Origin: Aureococcus anophagefferens
Lineage: Eukaryota; Sar; Pelagophyceae; Pelagomonadales; Pelagomonadaceae
Reading direction: 5' to 3'
NCBI RefSeq assembly: GCF_000186865.1
Contig: NW_008705565.1
Coordinates: forward strand, 404,440-468,439
Length of the DNA: 64,000 bases
Shown in pieces: positions 19,125-28,950 of this stretch. Made by a program: the position numbers and the translations under genes. Every line of letters begins with the position of its first letter. Within the stretch, counting starts at the first letter, position 1. The notes below the pieces were generated by a model. It ran no database searches and had not been told where the DNA came from. It was given only the letters and a program-made list of their open reading frames with translations.

Positions 19125-21281
19125 TTAGAACGGGTTCGGCGGCGCGGACGGGCCCTGCTGCGCCAGGGACCGCGCGAACGCCTCGTCGCGGGCCTCTTGC
19201 TGCCGGCGCTCCTCGTCGAGCTGGATGCGCAGCTGCTGGGCGACGCGGAGGTCGTCGGCCTCGGACGGCGGCGGCGCCGCGTTCTCCGCGGCGAGGCGCC
19301 GCGCGAGCGCCGCGTCCGCGTCGGCGCCCGGGGCCGCCGCGGGCCGCGCGGCGGCGCAGATGGCGCAGGCGGCGGCGGTGAGCTCGTTGTTGAAGGTGCA
19401 CTGGGGGCAGGTCCAAAAGGCCGCGGCCCCGGCGGCCGGCGGCGCGGGCGGCGGCGCGGTCCGCGGCGGCGCGGGCGCGGCCGGCGGCGCCGCCGGCGGC
19501 GGCGCGGCCGGCGCGGGCTTGCCCGTGTAGACGTCGACGTGGTCCGCGTCCTCGGTGCCGTCGAGCGGCCGCGCCTGGAAGAAGGAGTCGATCGTCGACT
19601 CCGGGTGCTGCGACGCGACGACGGTCGCCGCGTCGGCCCTGGGGTCGTCCCCCGCCGGGAGCGCGACGTCGCCGCGGAGCGCGACGAGGAACTTGTCGCC
19701 GCCGAAGACCTTGCGCGGCACCGTGGCTTTCACCTGCGTGCCGTCGGGGCCCCGGACCCAGAGCGCGTCGCCCGGGCCGAAGCCCGTCGGGCACGTGACC
19801 TCGAGGAACGACGCCTGCTCCGCGGCGAGCCGCTTCTTCTCTTCCTCCGCGGCGGCCGCGGCCTCCGCGTCGGCCCGCGCCCGCGCCTCGGCGCGCGCGG
19901 CGTCGTCCGCGACCCGCTGGATGTCCTCCGCCTCCCGCCGCGCGGCCGCGACGGCCGCGAAGCGCTCGGGGTCGAAGAGCTCCAGCTTCGGGTCGTCGTC
20001 CGGGGGCTCCGCGAAGGGCGGAAAGGGGCCCGGCCGCGGCGCCCGGTCCGTCGGCTTGCTCAGCGTGAGCGGCGCGTCGGCGACGAGCGTCGCCGGCACG
20101 GACGCGAAGTAGATGGTCCGGTTGTCGCGGTCGTAGGCCTCGTGGGCCCTGGCCGCGACGGCGTCGAGGCCCGGCGCCTTCGCGGAGCCCAGCGCGCCGC
20201 CGGCGAGCGCGTACGCGCTCCGCGTCGCCTCCGTGAGGTCCGGGTAGGCGGCGTGGTCGTGGCCGCCCCAGCCGCCCTTCGTGCCGGCGTCGCGCAGCGC
20301 CGCGAAGCGCCGCTCGGCGCGCGCCGCGAACGCGACGGCGTCGCCGGGCCGCTCGGCCGCGGCCGCGACGCGCGCCCGCAACAAGTCGCCGACCGCGAAG
20401 CCCGCGAGCGACGCCGCCGCCAGGTTCGCCGCCATTTGCCTGTCCTGGGGCTCGACGGCGGCGACGGCGGCGCCCTCGGCGGCCGCCGCGCCGTCGGCGA
20501 GGCGCGGCGCGACGGCCGCGGGTTTCGCGCCCGCCGCGAGCTCGCGCGCGAGCGCCTTGGCCACGGCGAGCCGGTCCGCGGCGCCGAGGCACGCCGACTT
20601 GAGCGCCGCGGCGACGTCCGCCGCGAGCTCGCGCGGCGGGTCGTAGCGCTCGAAGGGCGCGCCGGCGGCCGCGGCGACGCCCGCCCAGCACCCCGCGGCC
20701 TCGCGCAGCGCGGCCGACGCGCGCACGAGCGGCCCGCCGTCCGCGGCGAGGTCCCCGAGCTTGAGCGCGCCGCCCGCGAGCGTGCGCGCCGCGCCGGCGG
20801 AAAAGGCCCAGGCCGCCGTCGCGAGGCACATGGCCGCGTCGACGCGGCAGCCCGCGGCCGCGGCCGCCGCGAGGCGCGGCGCGCCGGCGGACTCGAGCGT
20901 CGCGTGGCCCGTGCGCCAGCAGAGGCCCGGGAACCCCGTCGTCCAGGACACGGTCACGGGGCCGTCGAGGCGGCAGTGCCTGGCGACGCCGGCGTCGAGC
21001 GCGGCGCCGAGGAACGCGACGGCGCGCCAGGCCGCGACGGCCGACGCCGCCGCCGCGAGCGCCGCGGCCGCGTCGCCCCGCTCCCGCTTGTCCCGCGCCA
21101 CGGCGGCCTTGAGCGTGATGAGGGCGTGGTCCGCGGCGCGACAGGCCGAAAGGAGGTCGTCGGAGCAGCACGGGGCCAGGGCCTGGGCGTAGGAGAAGTC
21201 GCAGCGCTCGGGGAGCTGTTTCGGCTCCTGGAGCCAGCACAGCGTCTTCACGAGAGCTGCCTCGTGCAGGATTTCGGCCAT
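19125..21281 (-). CDS. BRO1-domain protein with NZF-type zinc finger (ALIX-like, ESCRT)
   Basis: This protein has 718 residues from the Met at 21281. An in-frame Met at 21371 would add 30 residues that do not look like a BRO1 start. The first 430 residues or so read as a BRO1 domain, an alpha-solenoid that binds CHMP4/Snf7 of ESCRT-III. An Ala/Glu-rich coiled coil (about 440-515) and a small beta module follow, then a Pro/Ala linker. Next comes WTCPQCTFNN...CAIC, a RanBP2/NZF finger with the Thr-Phe pair that contacts ubiquitin in known NZFs. The tail has helices resembling ubiquitin-interacting motifs (DEAFARSLAQ). I infer an endosomal adaptor that senses ubiquitinated cargo. The gene lies downstream of the coiled-coil gene on the same strand. 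Confidence 0.75.
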   Translation of the reverse strand: MAEILHEAALVKTLCWLQEPKQLPERCDFSYAQALAPCCSDDLLSACRAADHALITLKAAVARDKRERGDAAAALAAAASAVAAWRAVAFLGAALDAGVARHCRLDGPVTVSWTTGFPGLCWRTGHATLESAGAPRLAAAAAAGCRVDAAMCLATAAWAFSAGAARTLAGGALKLGDLAADGGPLVRASAALREAAGCWAGVAAAAGAPFERYDPPRELAADVAAALKSACLGAADRLAVAKALARELAAGAKPAAVAPRLADGAAAAEGAAVAAVEPQDRQMAANLAAASLAGFAVGDLLRARVAAAAERPGDAVAFAARAERRFAALRDAGTKGGWGGHDHAAYPDLTEATRSAYALAGGALGSAKAPGLDAVAARAHEAYDRDNRTIYFASVPATLVADAPLTLSKPTDRAPRPGPFPPFAEPPDDDPKLELFDPERFAAVAAARREAEDIQRVADDAARAEARARADAEAAAAAEEEKKRLAAEQASFLEVTCPTGFGPGDALWVRGPDGTQVKATVPRKVFGGDKFLVALRGDVALPAGDDPRADAATVVASQHPESTIDSFFQARPLDGTEDADHVDVYTGKPAPAAPPPAAPPAAPAPPRTAPPPAPPAAGAAAFWTCPQCTFNNELTAAACAICAAARPAAAPGADADAALARRLAAENAAPPPSEADDLRVAQQLRIQLDEERRQQEARDEAFARSLAQQGPSAPPNPF

Positions 21282-21405
21282 CGCTTCCTGGGCGTACGGC
21301 GGAGGCGCGGCGTCCGCTCGACACAGGGGAACGCTGGCGCTCTCTCCACAAGCTCTTCGCCGAACGCTCATTGGCTGCCTCCCCCGACGCCGCGTAGGCT
21401 CCGCG

Positions 21406-21602
21406 TTATCGTTTCGGCTTGAGGCGCGAGTCGTGGACGGGCACCTGGGGCACGTCCATGCCCTCGGGGTACTGGGGCCCGAGCTCCTGGGGCTTGAGCT
21501 TGGACTCGGCGACGGCCTTGCGCTTGATCTGCTTCCGCGGCGCGGGCGCCTCGCGGCCGATCTTGTTGAGGTTGACGTGCTTCTTCTTGGGCTTCGCCGG
21601 CG

Positions 21603-21640
<38 letters not shown>

Positions 21641-23519
21641 CCGGCGCCCGCGGCGTTGGCGCGCTCGTTGTCCATGCCCGGCGCGAGGTCCGCGAAGACG
21701 CCGAACGCGTCGAGCTCGTCCGCGTCCTTCTGGCGCTGGAGCTCCTTGGCGACGAGGCCCTGCTCCGTGATGAGGCGCTCCTGCTCGCGCGCGTAGGCCT
21801 CCTGGCCCTTCTTGACGCGGATCTTCGTGACGTTGAACGCGACGTTCTTCATCACCAGCTTGCCGACGGCCTTCTTGAACTTCGCGCGGCCCGCGGCCGC
21901 GGCCTCGACCTGGGCCTCGGACGGCGCCGGCGCCGCCGCCGCGGCGTCGCCGCCGCTCGGCGCCGGCGCGTGGCTGTCTTTGGGGGGCGGTTTGATGGGC
22001 GAGAACGCGCCGAAGTTGAAGAGGCCGCGGAGCGGCGTCGACGGCGCCGCGGCGTCGGGGCCCCGCGACGTCTTCGGCCGCTCCATCGTGCGGAAGCCCA
22101 GCCGGATCTGCTGCGCGACCTTGGCGCCCAATTTCGCCGGGCTCAGGTTGCGGATGCGGTCCTCGACGGACACGCTCTCGCGCCGGTCCTTGATGACCGC
22201 GACCGTGTCGCGGCCGCCCATGCCCTGGAGCGCGGAGTCGAGCGTCGCCTCCATGAGCTTCGCCGCGGACCGCGGCGTCAGCGGCGCGTCCTCGTCGCGC
22301 TCCGGCTCCTCCTCCGGCGCGCCCTCGCCGCCGTCGCCGTCGCCGTCGCCGCTCCCCAGGATGCCCGCGGCGCTCAGGCGCCGCGTGAGGATCTGCGACG
22401 CGCGCCGCAGGCCCTCGCCGATGGCCGACGGCCGCGTCTTGGCCTCCTTCATCTTGTTCTTGAAGCGGTTCCGGAGCAGGTGCTTCTCGCGGCGCTTCTT
22501 CTCGTTGAGCGCCGAGAGCTTCGAGTCCGTCCAGCGGATGATGTGGCGCTGGAGCTCGAAGTTCTCCCGGCCGTTGAGGTCGCGGCCCTGGGCCTTGAGG
22601 CGCGCCTTGCGCCGCTCGAGGCGCTCCATGCCGTCGGGCTTGTCGGGCACGGGGTCGCCCTTGCCGTCGCGGCCGTAGTACGAGTCCTGCCGCAGCCGCA
22701 TGCGCTTCACCTGCTTGTCGCGGATCGCCGCCTTCTCCGCGAGCACCTCCCGGGCGTGGACGGCGTCGATGGTGTCGCCGGGGTCCTCCGAGGGCGGCGC
22801 GGGGTCGTTCTTGCGCCATCGGTGCCGCGTGCGGTCGACGACCTCGATGGACTCCGCGACCTCGTGGTGGTACGCCGCGAGGCTCGGCGCCTTGTCGCCG
22901 CCGCCGGCCATGCGCCGCCGGCTGTAGGCGAGCATGTAGGGCAGCACGTTCTCCTGCATCTTGTCCGTCTTCTCCGCGTCCACGGCGACGCGGAGCTCGT
23001 CGAGCGTCGCGCGCCGCCTCGCCATCTCGCCGCGCCACTCCCCCAAACTCCGCCCGATGGCGTCGGGCGCGACGCGCCAGGGCGACTTGTCGCCCTCGGC
23101 CGTGAGCACGCGCCCGGACCGCTGGATGCGCTGGTGCATCTGCAGCGGCTCCTTCTTGAGCCGCACGCCGACCTCGACGTCCTGCTTGCCTGGGGAGGGG
23201 CGGGGTCCGATATGGTGGGTCAAACGAGCGGTGGGTCAAACGAGCGATAAACTCTCGCTGCGAACGCGCCTCTCTTTTTTCGCGCGGCGGGTCGGACGAG
23301 CGATCGACTCTCGGCGCTCTCCGGCGCGGTCGTGGCGACGCGACGGCGAACGCGTCCGCGCCGCCGCTCGCCGGGGTCGCCGCGCATCTTCATGGCCTCT
23401 TGCAGCGTCTTCGGCTTGCTCTTGTGCCCAAAGCCCGTGCGCACGCGCACCTCCTCGTGCTTCTCCGCGACGTGCGCGTGCGTCGGCATGGGCGCCACGT
23501 GATACGTCGACGCCGGCAT
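21406..23519 (-). CDS. Basic coiled-coil protein of unknown function, two exons
   Basis: I do not recognise the family. Exon 1 (23519 down to 23372) begins MPASTYHVAPMPTH and exon 2 (23189-21406) resumes at KQDVEV. Joining them in phase 1 gives 643 residues without a stop. The acceptor CCCCTCCCCAG is clear, but the donor that keeps frame is GCGAGC, making a GC-AG intron of 182 nt; a GT donor a few codons downstream (C|GTCGCG) is an alternative. The protein is rich in Arg, Lys and Glu, with long predicted helices, a Gly/Asp run encoded by a CGTCGC repeat (21603-21640) and a Lys-rich tail. There is no signal peptide or membrane segment. A cytoskeletal or ciliary role is possible but not shown. 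Confidence 0.65.
23215..23246 (-). repeat. 16-bp direct repeat in the GC-AG intron
   Basis: Two exact adjacent 16-bp copies (23215-23230 and 23231-23246) lie near the 3' end of the coiled-coil gene's intron. Weaker related copies (GGGTCNNACGAGCGAT..ACTCTCG) occur at 23233-23257 and 23286-23312. Confidence 0.75.
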
Positions 23520-24686
23520 CGTGTCGAGTTTTAGGTTCGGCTCAGGACCAACCCCTTTGTACCGCCTTGGCTACCGGGCTACGAAGCCGCCGAGGGTGCC
23601 CATGGCACCCCCGACACACGATGCGGCCGCGCGGCCCGACGGGACGTCGGAGTGCTGCCCCGCCTCTTAATCGAGAGAGCAGTTGTGGTGGATACAACTG
23701 CATCTTGCAGCATCTCAGCGCATTGCCTCTCGGCGATCGGGCCTGCGCGGCGAGGCATCGCCTCGCAGCAACACAGCAGCGCCGACGCCGCCGCCGCGCT
23801 GCCGCAGCCTCCACCGGAGCCGCGCGACGCGCGCGCGCGACCGCAGAAGCGATCCCCGCCGCCGCGCCGGGCCCGTCCTCACCGCGCTCGCGCAGCCTCC
23901 TCCCGTGCGCCGCCGCGTCCGCGCCTCGTGTCTTCGTTCTCGTCGCGCGTGCCAATGACTTAAACCCTACGGCGATCCCAACGGCGGCCGGGCCGCGACG
24001 CGCATGCGTCGCCGCGAGGCGGCGGGTGCCGCGGCGCGGTCCGAACGCCCGCGGAGCCGGCTCCAGAAGGACACCGTCCGCTGTGGACTACTACTATCCC
24101 ACACACCCATAGAAGCTGAGGCTCGAGCGAGAGACGCCGTCGTCTCTCCGAATCGAAACACCCCCGCGCGATGACGAATGTTACAATGACCAATCCGAAC
24201 CGCGGTCCAAAACGGCCCATGCGTGTGGAAAATCGATTATCTCTGTGGTTCCGAGCGCTTAGGTTTCTTTGCTTGCGTTCGGGCGCGTAGCTCATCCTGG
24301 AGGAGCCCCCCGTCGTCGCCTACATGCTAGAACGTGCCGCGGCGAGATCGCTTCGCGCTCCCTCCTACGCTCCGCGGGACTCGCGCCGCGGACGCGACCC
24401 GCTCTGCACTCCGCGCTCTACGCGACCCGTGCTACGTCCCTCGCGACCCGCTCTGCACTACGCGCACTACGCAGCCCGTTCCACATCCCTCGCGCTGCGA
24501 GACGCCGCAGAAAGTCGCACCCGCCCGGTCGACGAGGTCGAGGAACGCCCCCTAAGCGCCTGCGAGCGATTCTATCACCCGACCTTGGGGCTCACAACGC
24601 CCCGCTGGTGCCGAAAGGCCCGGCGTCTCGCGTAGCTGGGTGGCGTCATGTTACAGGGAGGGCGTGCGGGCGGTCTTGGCGCGCGC
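23520..24686. other. 1.2-kb stretch without a recognisable gene
   Basis: Frames here are short, low in complexity and match nothing I know. Base composition is less GC-rich than the flanking genes, especially at 24105-24270. I looked for tRNA, 5S and spliceosomal RNA landmarks and saw none. The stretch holds the upstream region of the coiled-coil gene and the downstream region of cytochrome c6, plus a 49-bp imperfect tandem repeat. Confidence 0.55.
24393..24490. repeat. 49-bp imperfect tandem repeat, intergenic
   Basis: Two copies (24393-24441 and 24442-24490) both start CGCGACCCG and end TCCCT, with about a fifth of positions different. It lies about 200 bp downstream of the cytochrome c6 stop codon. 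Confidence 0.7.
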
Positions 24687-25320
24687 CTACTCGTCCCACT
24701 TGTCGCCGTTGGCCTGGTCGATGACGTAGGCCGCGACGTCGCCGATCTCCTCGTCGGAGAGGCGGCCGCCGAAGGCGGGCATCGCGTTCTTGCCGTTCGT
24801 CACCTGGGTCACGACCGACGACTCCTTGCGGCCGCCCGTGAGGTACGAGTCGAGCGCCTCCTTGCGGAGCGTCTTCTCCGCGGCGATGACGTTGTTGCCG
24901 CCGGCGTGGCACGCGGCGCAGTTGCCCGCGAAGATGGTCGCGCCGGACTCGACGTCGCCCTGCGACGGCGCGCGGAAGTGAGCCACGGCTGGCGACGCGG
25001 ACGGCGCGCGGAAATCAGGACGAGCTGGAGCGACGAAACGCGAGCGCGCGCGCTGGGGCGAGGCGCGCGAGGGGTCGCGTTGGCGGACGCCGCGGACACA
25101 CGGCGAAGGCGGCCGTGGGCGCGAAGACCGCGGACGCGCCGAGGATCGCGGCGGCGACCTACGGAACGGGCGACAATGAGAACATCTGCCGCAGTCCGGC
25201 GACCGTCGATGCGCGCACCTGGGACTTCGTGGCGGCGAGCTCCGTGGGCGCGCGCGCCGAGTGGGAGGGCGCCTGGAAGGCGGCGGCGCCGGCGACGAGG
25301 AGCGAGAGGGAGAGCTTCAT
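24687..25320 (-). CDS. petJ: Plastid cytochrome c6, three exons
   Basis: This soluble thylakoid-lumen haem protein carries electrons from cytochrome b6f to photosystem I. Exon 1 (25320-25219) encodes MKLSLSLLVAGAAAFQAP...: an ER signal with the AAAF|QAP cleavage motif of red-derived plastids plus the transit peptide. Exon 2 (25158-25102) encodes 19 residues, a hydrophobic lumen signal ending AAFA. Exon 3 (24959-24687) starts at the mature protein, GDVESG. Introns are 60 nt (25159-25218) and 142 nt (24960-25101), both GT-AG and phase 0. The mature 90 residues hold haem site CAACH and axial methionine in NAMPAF, the normal length for c6. The total is 143 residues. It is divergent from the ChaN-like gene. 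Confidence 0.93.
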
Positions 25321-25782
25321 TTTGTTGATGTGCGGAGGGCTCTGGATCGTCGAAGGCTGTGACTGCGCTGGTGATGACGGCTCGCACAGGAGCCCGCCGG
25401 CCGCCGCGCCTGCCGAAGCCGACATGCGGAGTACGCCGTCGTGGCGCGAGCTCGGTAGTTCAGAAGATGCGTGGGCTGTAATCGCGACGTCTCCCGCCAT
25501 CCGCTGCCCGCGCGCCCGCGCCAACCGCGCGCGAGCCGCGAGCAAGCGGAACACTCGCCTCGGCGCTCGACGAGCCGCCGCGACCGGGTCTAAGCGCGAT
25601 ACTGAGGGCGGTTATGCCGCGCGCTGTACGCTGCGCGTGCCTTGAACGACGTAACAGCAACAAAGCATCAACACCTTCAAGCTGCAGTTTTGGCCACATC
25701 CAGCTCGCACGCTTCGCAGTGTTCGCCTCGTGCTGCCAACACCTTCCTCGTCCGCTGGCACATCAACAACCCGCGGAAGACC
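25321..25782. other. Divergent intergenic region, cytochrome c6 / ChaN-like gene
   Basis: These 462 bp separate two divergently transcribed genes with plastid-type leaders. The part nearest the ChaN-like gene (25620-25760) is less GC-rich. I see no TATA box or repeat that I would call a regulatory site. Confidence 0.45.
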
Positions 25783-26946
25783 ATGCGCGCGGCGCTGCTG
25801 CAGCTCGCGGCCTGCCTCGCGCTCGCCTCCTCGCTCACCTTCTCGCGGCGCAACATCTTCAAAGGCGGCGTGGCGCTCGCGTCGACGACGCTGGCGCCCG
25901 AACCGAGCGCAGCCGCATCAACCGTCAACGCGGGCGTGCTCTACGACACGCACAGCGGCATGTCCATGCCGGCCTCGCCCGAGATGCTGACGAAGCTCGT
26001 GGACACGGCCGTGCTCGGGCCCATCCGCAAGACGCGCGGCGTGCTCTGCGTCGCGGAGCGCCACGACTCGTTCGACCACCACCTCGCGCAGCTCCGGTCC
26101 ATCAAGACGCTCACGGCCGCCGTGAAGCGGCGCGACGAGAGCGCGCGCGTGGCCGTGGGCCTCGAGGCCTTCCAGCGGACGCACCAGGTCTGGCTCGACC
26201 GCTTCGTGAACGCGCGGGCCGCCGGCGACGGGACTTACGACTTCGACTTCGAGGACCTGCTCAAGGCCGTGTCCTGGGACACGACCTGGGGCTACGACCC
26301 CTACCACTACCTGCCCATCCTCGACCACGCGCGGAAGACGCGCACGCGGCTCGTGGGCCTGAGCCCGCCGCCGGAGCTCCTGTCGCTCGTCGAGCACAAG
26401 GGCGTCGAGGCCGTCTCCGGCGACCCCGTCTGCTCCAAGTTCCTGCCCGAGGGCGGCGTCGACGACGCCCTGGGCGGCGCGGCGCGGCGCAAGCGCACGC
26501 TCGACGGCATGGCCGCGAAGAAGGGCTGCGACGAGGCGCGCGTCGTCGACGTCCAGAACTTCCGCGACGAGTACATGTCCGAGTCCGTCGCGATGCACTA
26601 CGAGACCTTCCAGAAGGACGCCATCGACAGGGACGTCCAGCGCGACGGCTGGCTCGTCGTGCTCGCGGGGTCGCGCCACGTCGCGCACCGCGACGGCATG
26701 CCGCACCGCATCGCGCGGCGCGTCGCCGCGAAGACGAACGACGACTCGCGGAGCGACGCGGTCTACCGGGGCGTCCACACGATCATCCCCGAGGTCCTCG
26801 ACTTCCCCGTCGAGGCCCGCAAGTTCCCCTCGACGGACTACGGCGACTACGTCTGGTACATGCCGCGGAGGCCCGACTTCGACCCGAAAATCGTCAACAA
26901 CGCGCCGCGGCCGCCGCCGGCCGCGCCCGCGCACCGGCCCTCGTAA
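25783..26946 (+). CDS. ChaN-like haem-binding family protein, probably thylakoid-targeted
   Basis: This protein has 387 residues from the ATG at 25783, chosen because it starts a hydrophobic leader (MRAALLQLAACLALASS). The leader is followed by SRRNIFKGGVALA, a twin-arginine signal, and an Ala-rich cleavage region (AAAST). That double layout suits import across the plastid membranes and then Tat export to the thylakoid lumen. The body fits the Cofac_haem_bdg (ChaN/DUF399) family: an AERHDSFDHH segment near residue 90, the conserved histidine pair, and a GSRHVAHRDGMPHRI motif near the end. In bacteria ChaN binds haem at an outer membrane; the plant and algal plastid members have no settled role. 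The gene is intronless and ends 180 bp from the convergent O-fucosyltransferase. Confidence 0.75.
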   Translation: MRAALLQLAACLALASSLTFSRRNIFKGGVALASTTLAPEPSAAASTVNAGVLYDTHSGMSMPASPEMLTKLVDTAVLGPIRKTRGVLCVAERHDSFDHHLAQLRSIKTLTAAVKRRDESARVAVGLEAFQRTHQVWLDRFVNARAAGDGTYDFDFEDLLKAVSWDTTWGYDPYHYLPILDHARKTRTRLVGLSPPPELLSLVEHKGVEAVSGDPVCSKFLPEGGVDDALGGAARRKRTLDGMAAKKGCDEARVVDVQNFRDEYMSESVAMHYETFQKDAIDRDVQRDGWLVVLAGSRHVAHRDGMPHRIARRVAAKTNDDSRSDAVYRGVHTIIPEVLDFPVEARKFPSTDYGDYVWYMPRRPDFDPKIVNNAPRPPPAAPAHRPS

Positions 26947-27126
26947 TTCCCCCCTGTGTTTGTTTTGCCGATGGTGTGCTCGTTTCCGCGGCCCGCTGCT
27001 GGTGGGGGCGCGACGCGTACGAGTTCAGCTGCCAAGCTCGCGAGGGCGCGCGCGCGCCGGGCGCTCGTGGCCGCTTGCCACGCGCCGCCGCCGGAGCGGC
27101 CCGCGCGTGACTAGTTCCCAAATTAC

Positions 27127-28797
27127 TCACCCGGGCGCGTCGTCGATGAGCTCGAAGGCCGTCGGCCACTCGCGCCACCAGGCCGCGCCGCCCGCGGGCG
27201 GCGAGGGCTTGGCGAAGGCGTCGCGGTACTCGGGCAGGACGTAGAAGGTCGCGTTGCGCTTGCCGCGGTAGCCGCGGACGCGCGTGATGTAGCCCGTGAA
27301 CGTGGACCACCACGTGCCCAGGAAGACGTCCGCCGCGGCCGCGACGAGCTGCTCGACCATGCCCGCCCAGTTCGGGTCCGCGTCGAGGGCCGCCTTGACG
27401 GCCCCGAGCTCCAGGACGTCGCTCAGGAAGACGAGGTCGTAGCCCGCCGCCGCGAGGGGACCGAACCACGCGCGGTCGCCCTCGTCCGTGGCGACGTAGA
27501 CGACGGCCGCGCCCGCGGGCTTCGCCTTGGCGTCGAGCGCGGCGGCGACGACGCCCGCGTCGACCTTGGCGGCCTTGAACTGGAAGTCGCCGCGGCGCAC
27601 GTGCGCCGCGGCCCAGGGCCGGCCTCCCGCGCGCGCGGCGAGGAAGTCGACGACGGCCGCGGCCGCGCACTGGATCTCGGCCCTATACCGCAGCTCGTCG
27701 CGCGCGACGCGCCGCGCCGCGCGGCCGCGGTCCGCCGTCGCCCAGCGCATGAAGGTGTAGTAGTGCGTCAGGAAGCGGAGGTCGCGCTTCGCGTCCGTCG
27801 CGAAGTGGATTGTGGTGGAGTTTGCGGTCGCGTCCGCGTCGACGTCGACGACGCGGCGGCCCTTGGCGTGGCGCGCGATGGACGCGGCCTGGGCCGCACC
27901 CGGCGCGCCGTAGCGCGAGCCCAGCAGCAGAAAGTCCACGCGCGGCCGCCACTCCGCGGTCGCGCCGAGGCGCCGGAGCGCCGCCGTGAGGCCGTCGCAC
28001 TTCTTGCCGGCCGCGCAGCCGTCGACGGTCGGCCGGCCCGTGCGCAGCTCGAGGTACTTCTCCATGGTGATCACGCCGCCGCCCTTGGCGATGAGCTCGA
28101 GGTCGTAGAAGTCGAAGGGGCCGTGCGCGCGCCCTCGGTTCGACACGAGGTAGAGCCGCTGCGCCGGCGGGAGCACGAGCGTGCGGCCCGTGGACCAGGC
28201 GAAGAGCGCCGCCGTCTCCATGCCCATGCGGATGTTGTTCCAGCCGCCGTGGTCCGGCTCGAAGGTCACGAAGCGGCCGTCGCTCGCCGGCTCGCCTGCC
28301 GTCCGCCGCCGGAGCGCGCGCCGCGCGGCCGAGCCCGCGCCCGCGCGCCAGTAGCGCGCGCTCGCGCAGTCCCGCGGCGCCGGCGCCGGCGTCGCCGCCG
28401 GCGGCGCGGGCACCGCCGCGGGCCGCGGCGGCCACGCGGCCGCGAGCGCGGCGGCCGGCGGGCCGTGGCCGACGTCGTCCTCGGGCGTGACCTCGTCCGT
28501 CGGGTCGTTCTTGATCTGCTCCACGGTCTCGCGCCAGAGGTTCGCCGTCTCCTCGAACATGGCCGCCGCGTCGGCGCCGAGAGCCTGCACGGCGTCGCCG
28601 ACGAAGTGCTCGCGCCGCCGCAGGTGGTGCATGACCTCGCGGCCGCCGGCGCCGCTGTGGTAGCTGTGCGAGCTGATGAAGAGCACGGACCCGCCGACGG
28701 AGAGCGCGACGAGGAACTTTATAAAAAGAGGGGGACCTTGTGCGGCCTTGTGCGGCTGCAGCGCTGCCGACGGCGAGGCCGGCCGCGAGGACGCCAT
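27127..28797 (-). CDS. O-fucosyltransferase-like type II membrane protein
   Basis: This 556-residue single-exon protein has a short cytosolic tail and one signal-anchor helix (FLVALSVGGSVLFIS, about residues 27-43). A stem with Ala/Pro-rich linker leads to a catalytic region (about 170 on) that opens with GGWNNIRMGMETA, the N-terminal block of GDP-fucose O-fucosyltransferases. HVRRGDF near residue 410 is the HxRxGD nucleotide-sugar motif. C-terminal conserved acidic/Trp-rich segments (LGTWWSTFTGYI) follow. A Golgi or ER enzyme that fucosylates Ser/Thr is the likely role; the acceptor cannot be told. It is divergent from the RING gene across a repeat-filled 396-bp gap. Confidence 0.8.
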   Translation of the reverse strand: MASSRPASPSAALQPHKAAQGPPLFIKFLVALSVGGSVLFISSHSYHSGAGGREVMHHLRRREHFVGDAVQALGADAAAMFEETANLWRETVEQIKNDPTDEVTPEDDVGHGPPAAALAAAWPPRPAAVPAPPAATPAPAPRDCASARYWRAGAGSAARRALRRRTAGEPASDGRFVTFEPDHGGWNNIRMGMETAALFAWSTGRTLVLPPAQRLYLVSNRGRAHGPFDFYDLELIAKGGGVITMEKYLELRTGRPTVDGCAAGKKCDGLTAALRRLGATAEWRPRVDFLLLGSRYGAPGAAQAASIARHAKGRRVVDVDADATANSTTIHFATDAKRDLRFLTHYYTFMRWATADRGRAARRVARDELRYRAEIQCAAAAVVDFLAARAGGRPWAAAHVRRGDFQFKAAKVDAGVVAAALDAKAKPAGAAVVYVATDEGDRAWFGPLAAAGYDLVFLSDVLELGAVKAALDADPNWAGMVEQLVAAAADVFLGTWWSTFTGYITRVRGYRGKRNATFYVLPEYRDAFAKPSPPAGGAAWWREWPTAFELIDDAPG

Positions 28798-28950
28798 CGG
28801 CCGCGCTGGGCTGAGCCAAAGTTGAGTTTCAACTTGAAGTCGGCTCGGACTCGAGGACTCGGTCTGGGTGCCAGAGCGGGGGGCCTGGCATCGCAGGTGA
28901 CGGAGGCCAACCGCGGGTCAGAAACCGCGGTGGGGCCCTCTTCGCCCCGT

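Noticed and set aside
24220..24260. TGTGGAAAATCGAT resembling one end of the introner-like element
   Set aside because: No matching second terminus or 8-bp duplication within a few hundred bp, and it is not in a gene.
23540..24640. Possible tRNA or snRNA genes in the empty stretch
   Set aside because: No cloverleaf with TTC-loop and acceptor pairing, and none of the conserved U6 or 5S blocks could be found by eye.
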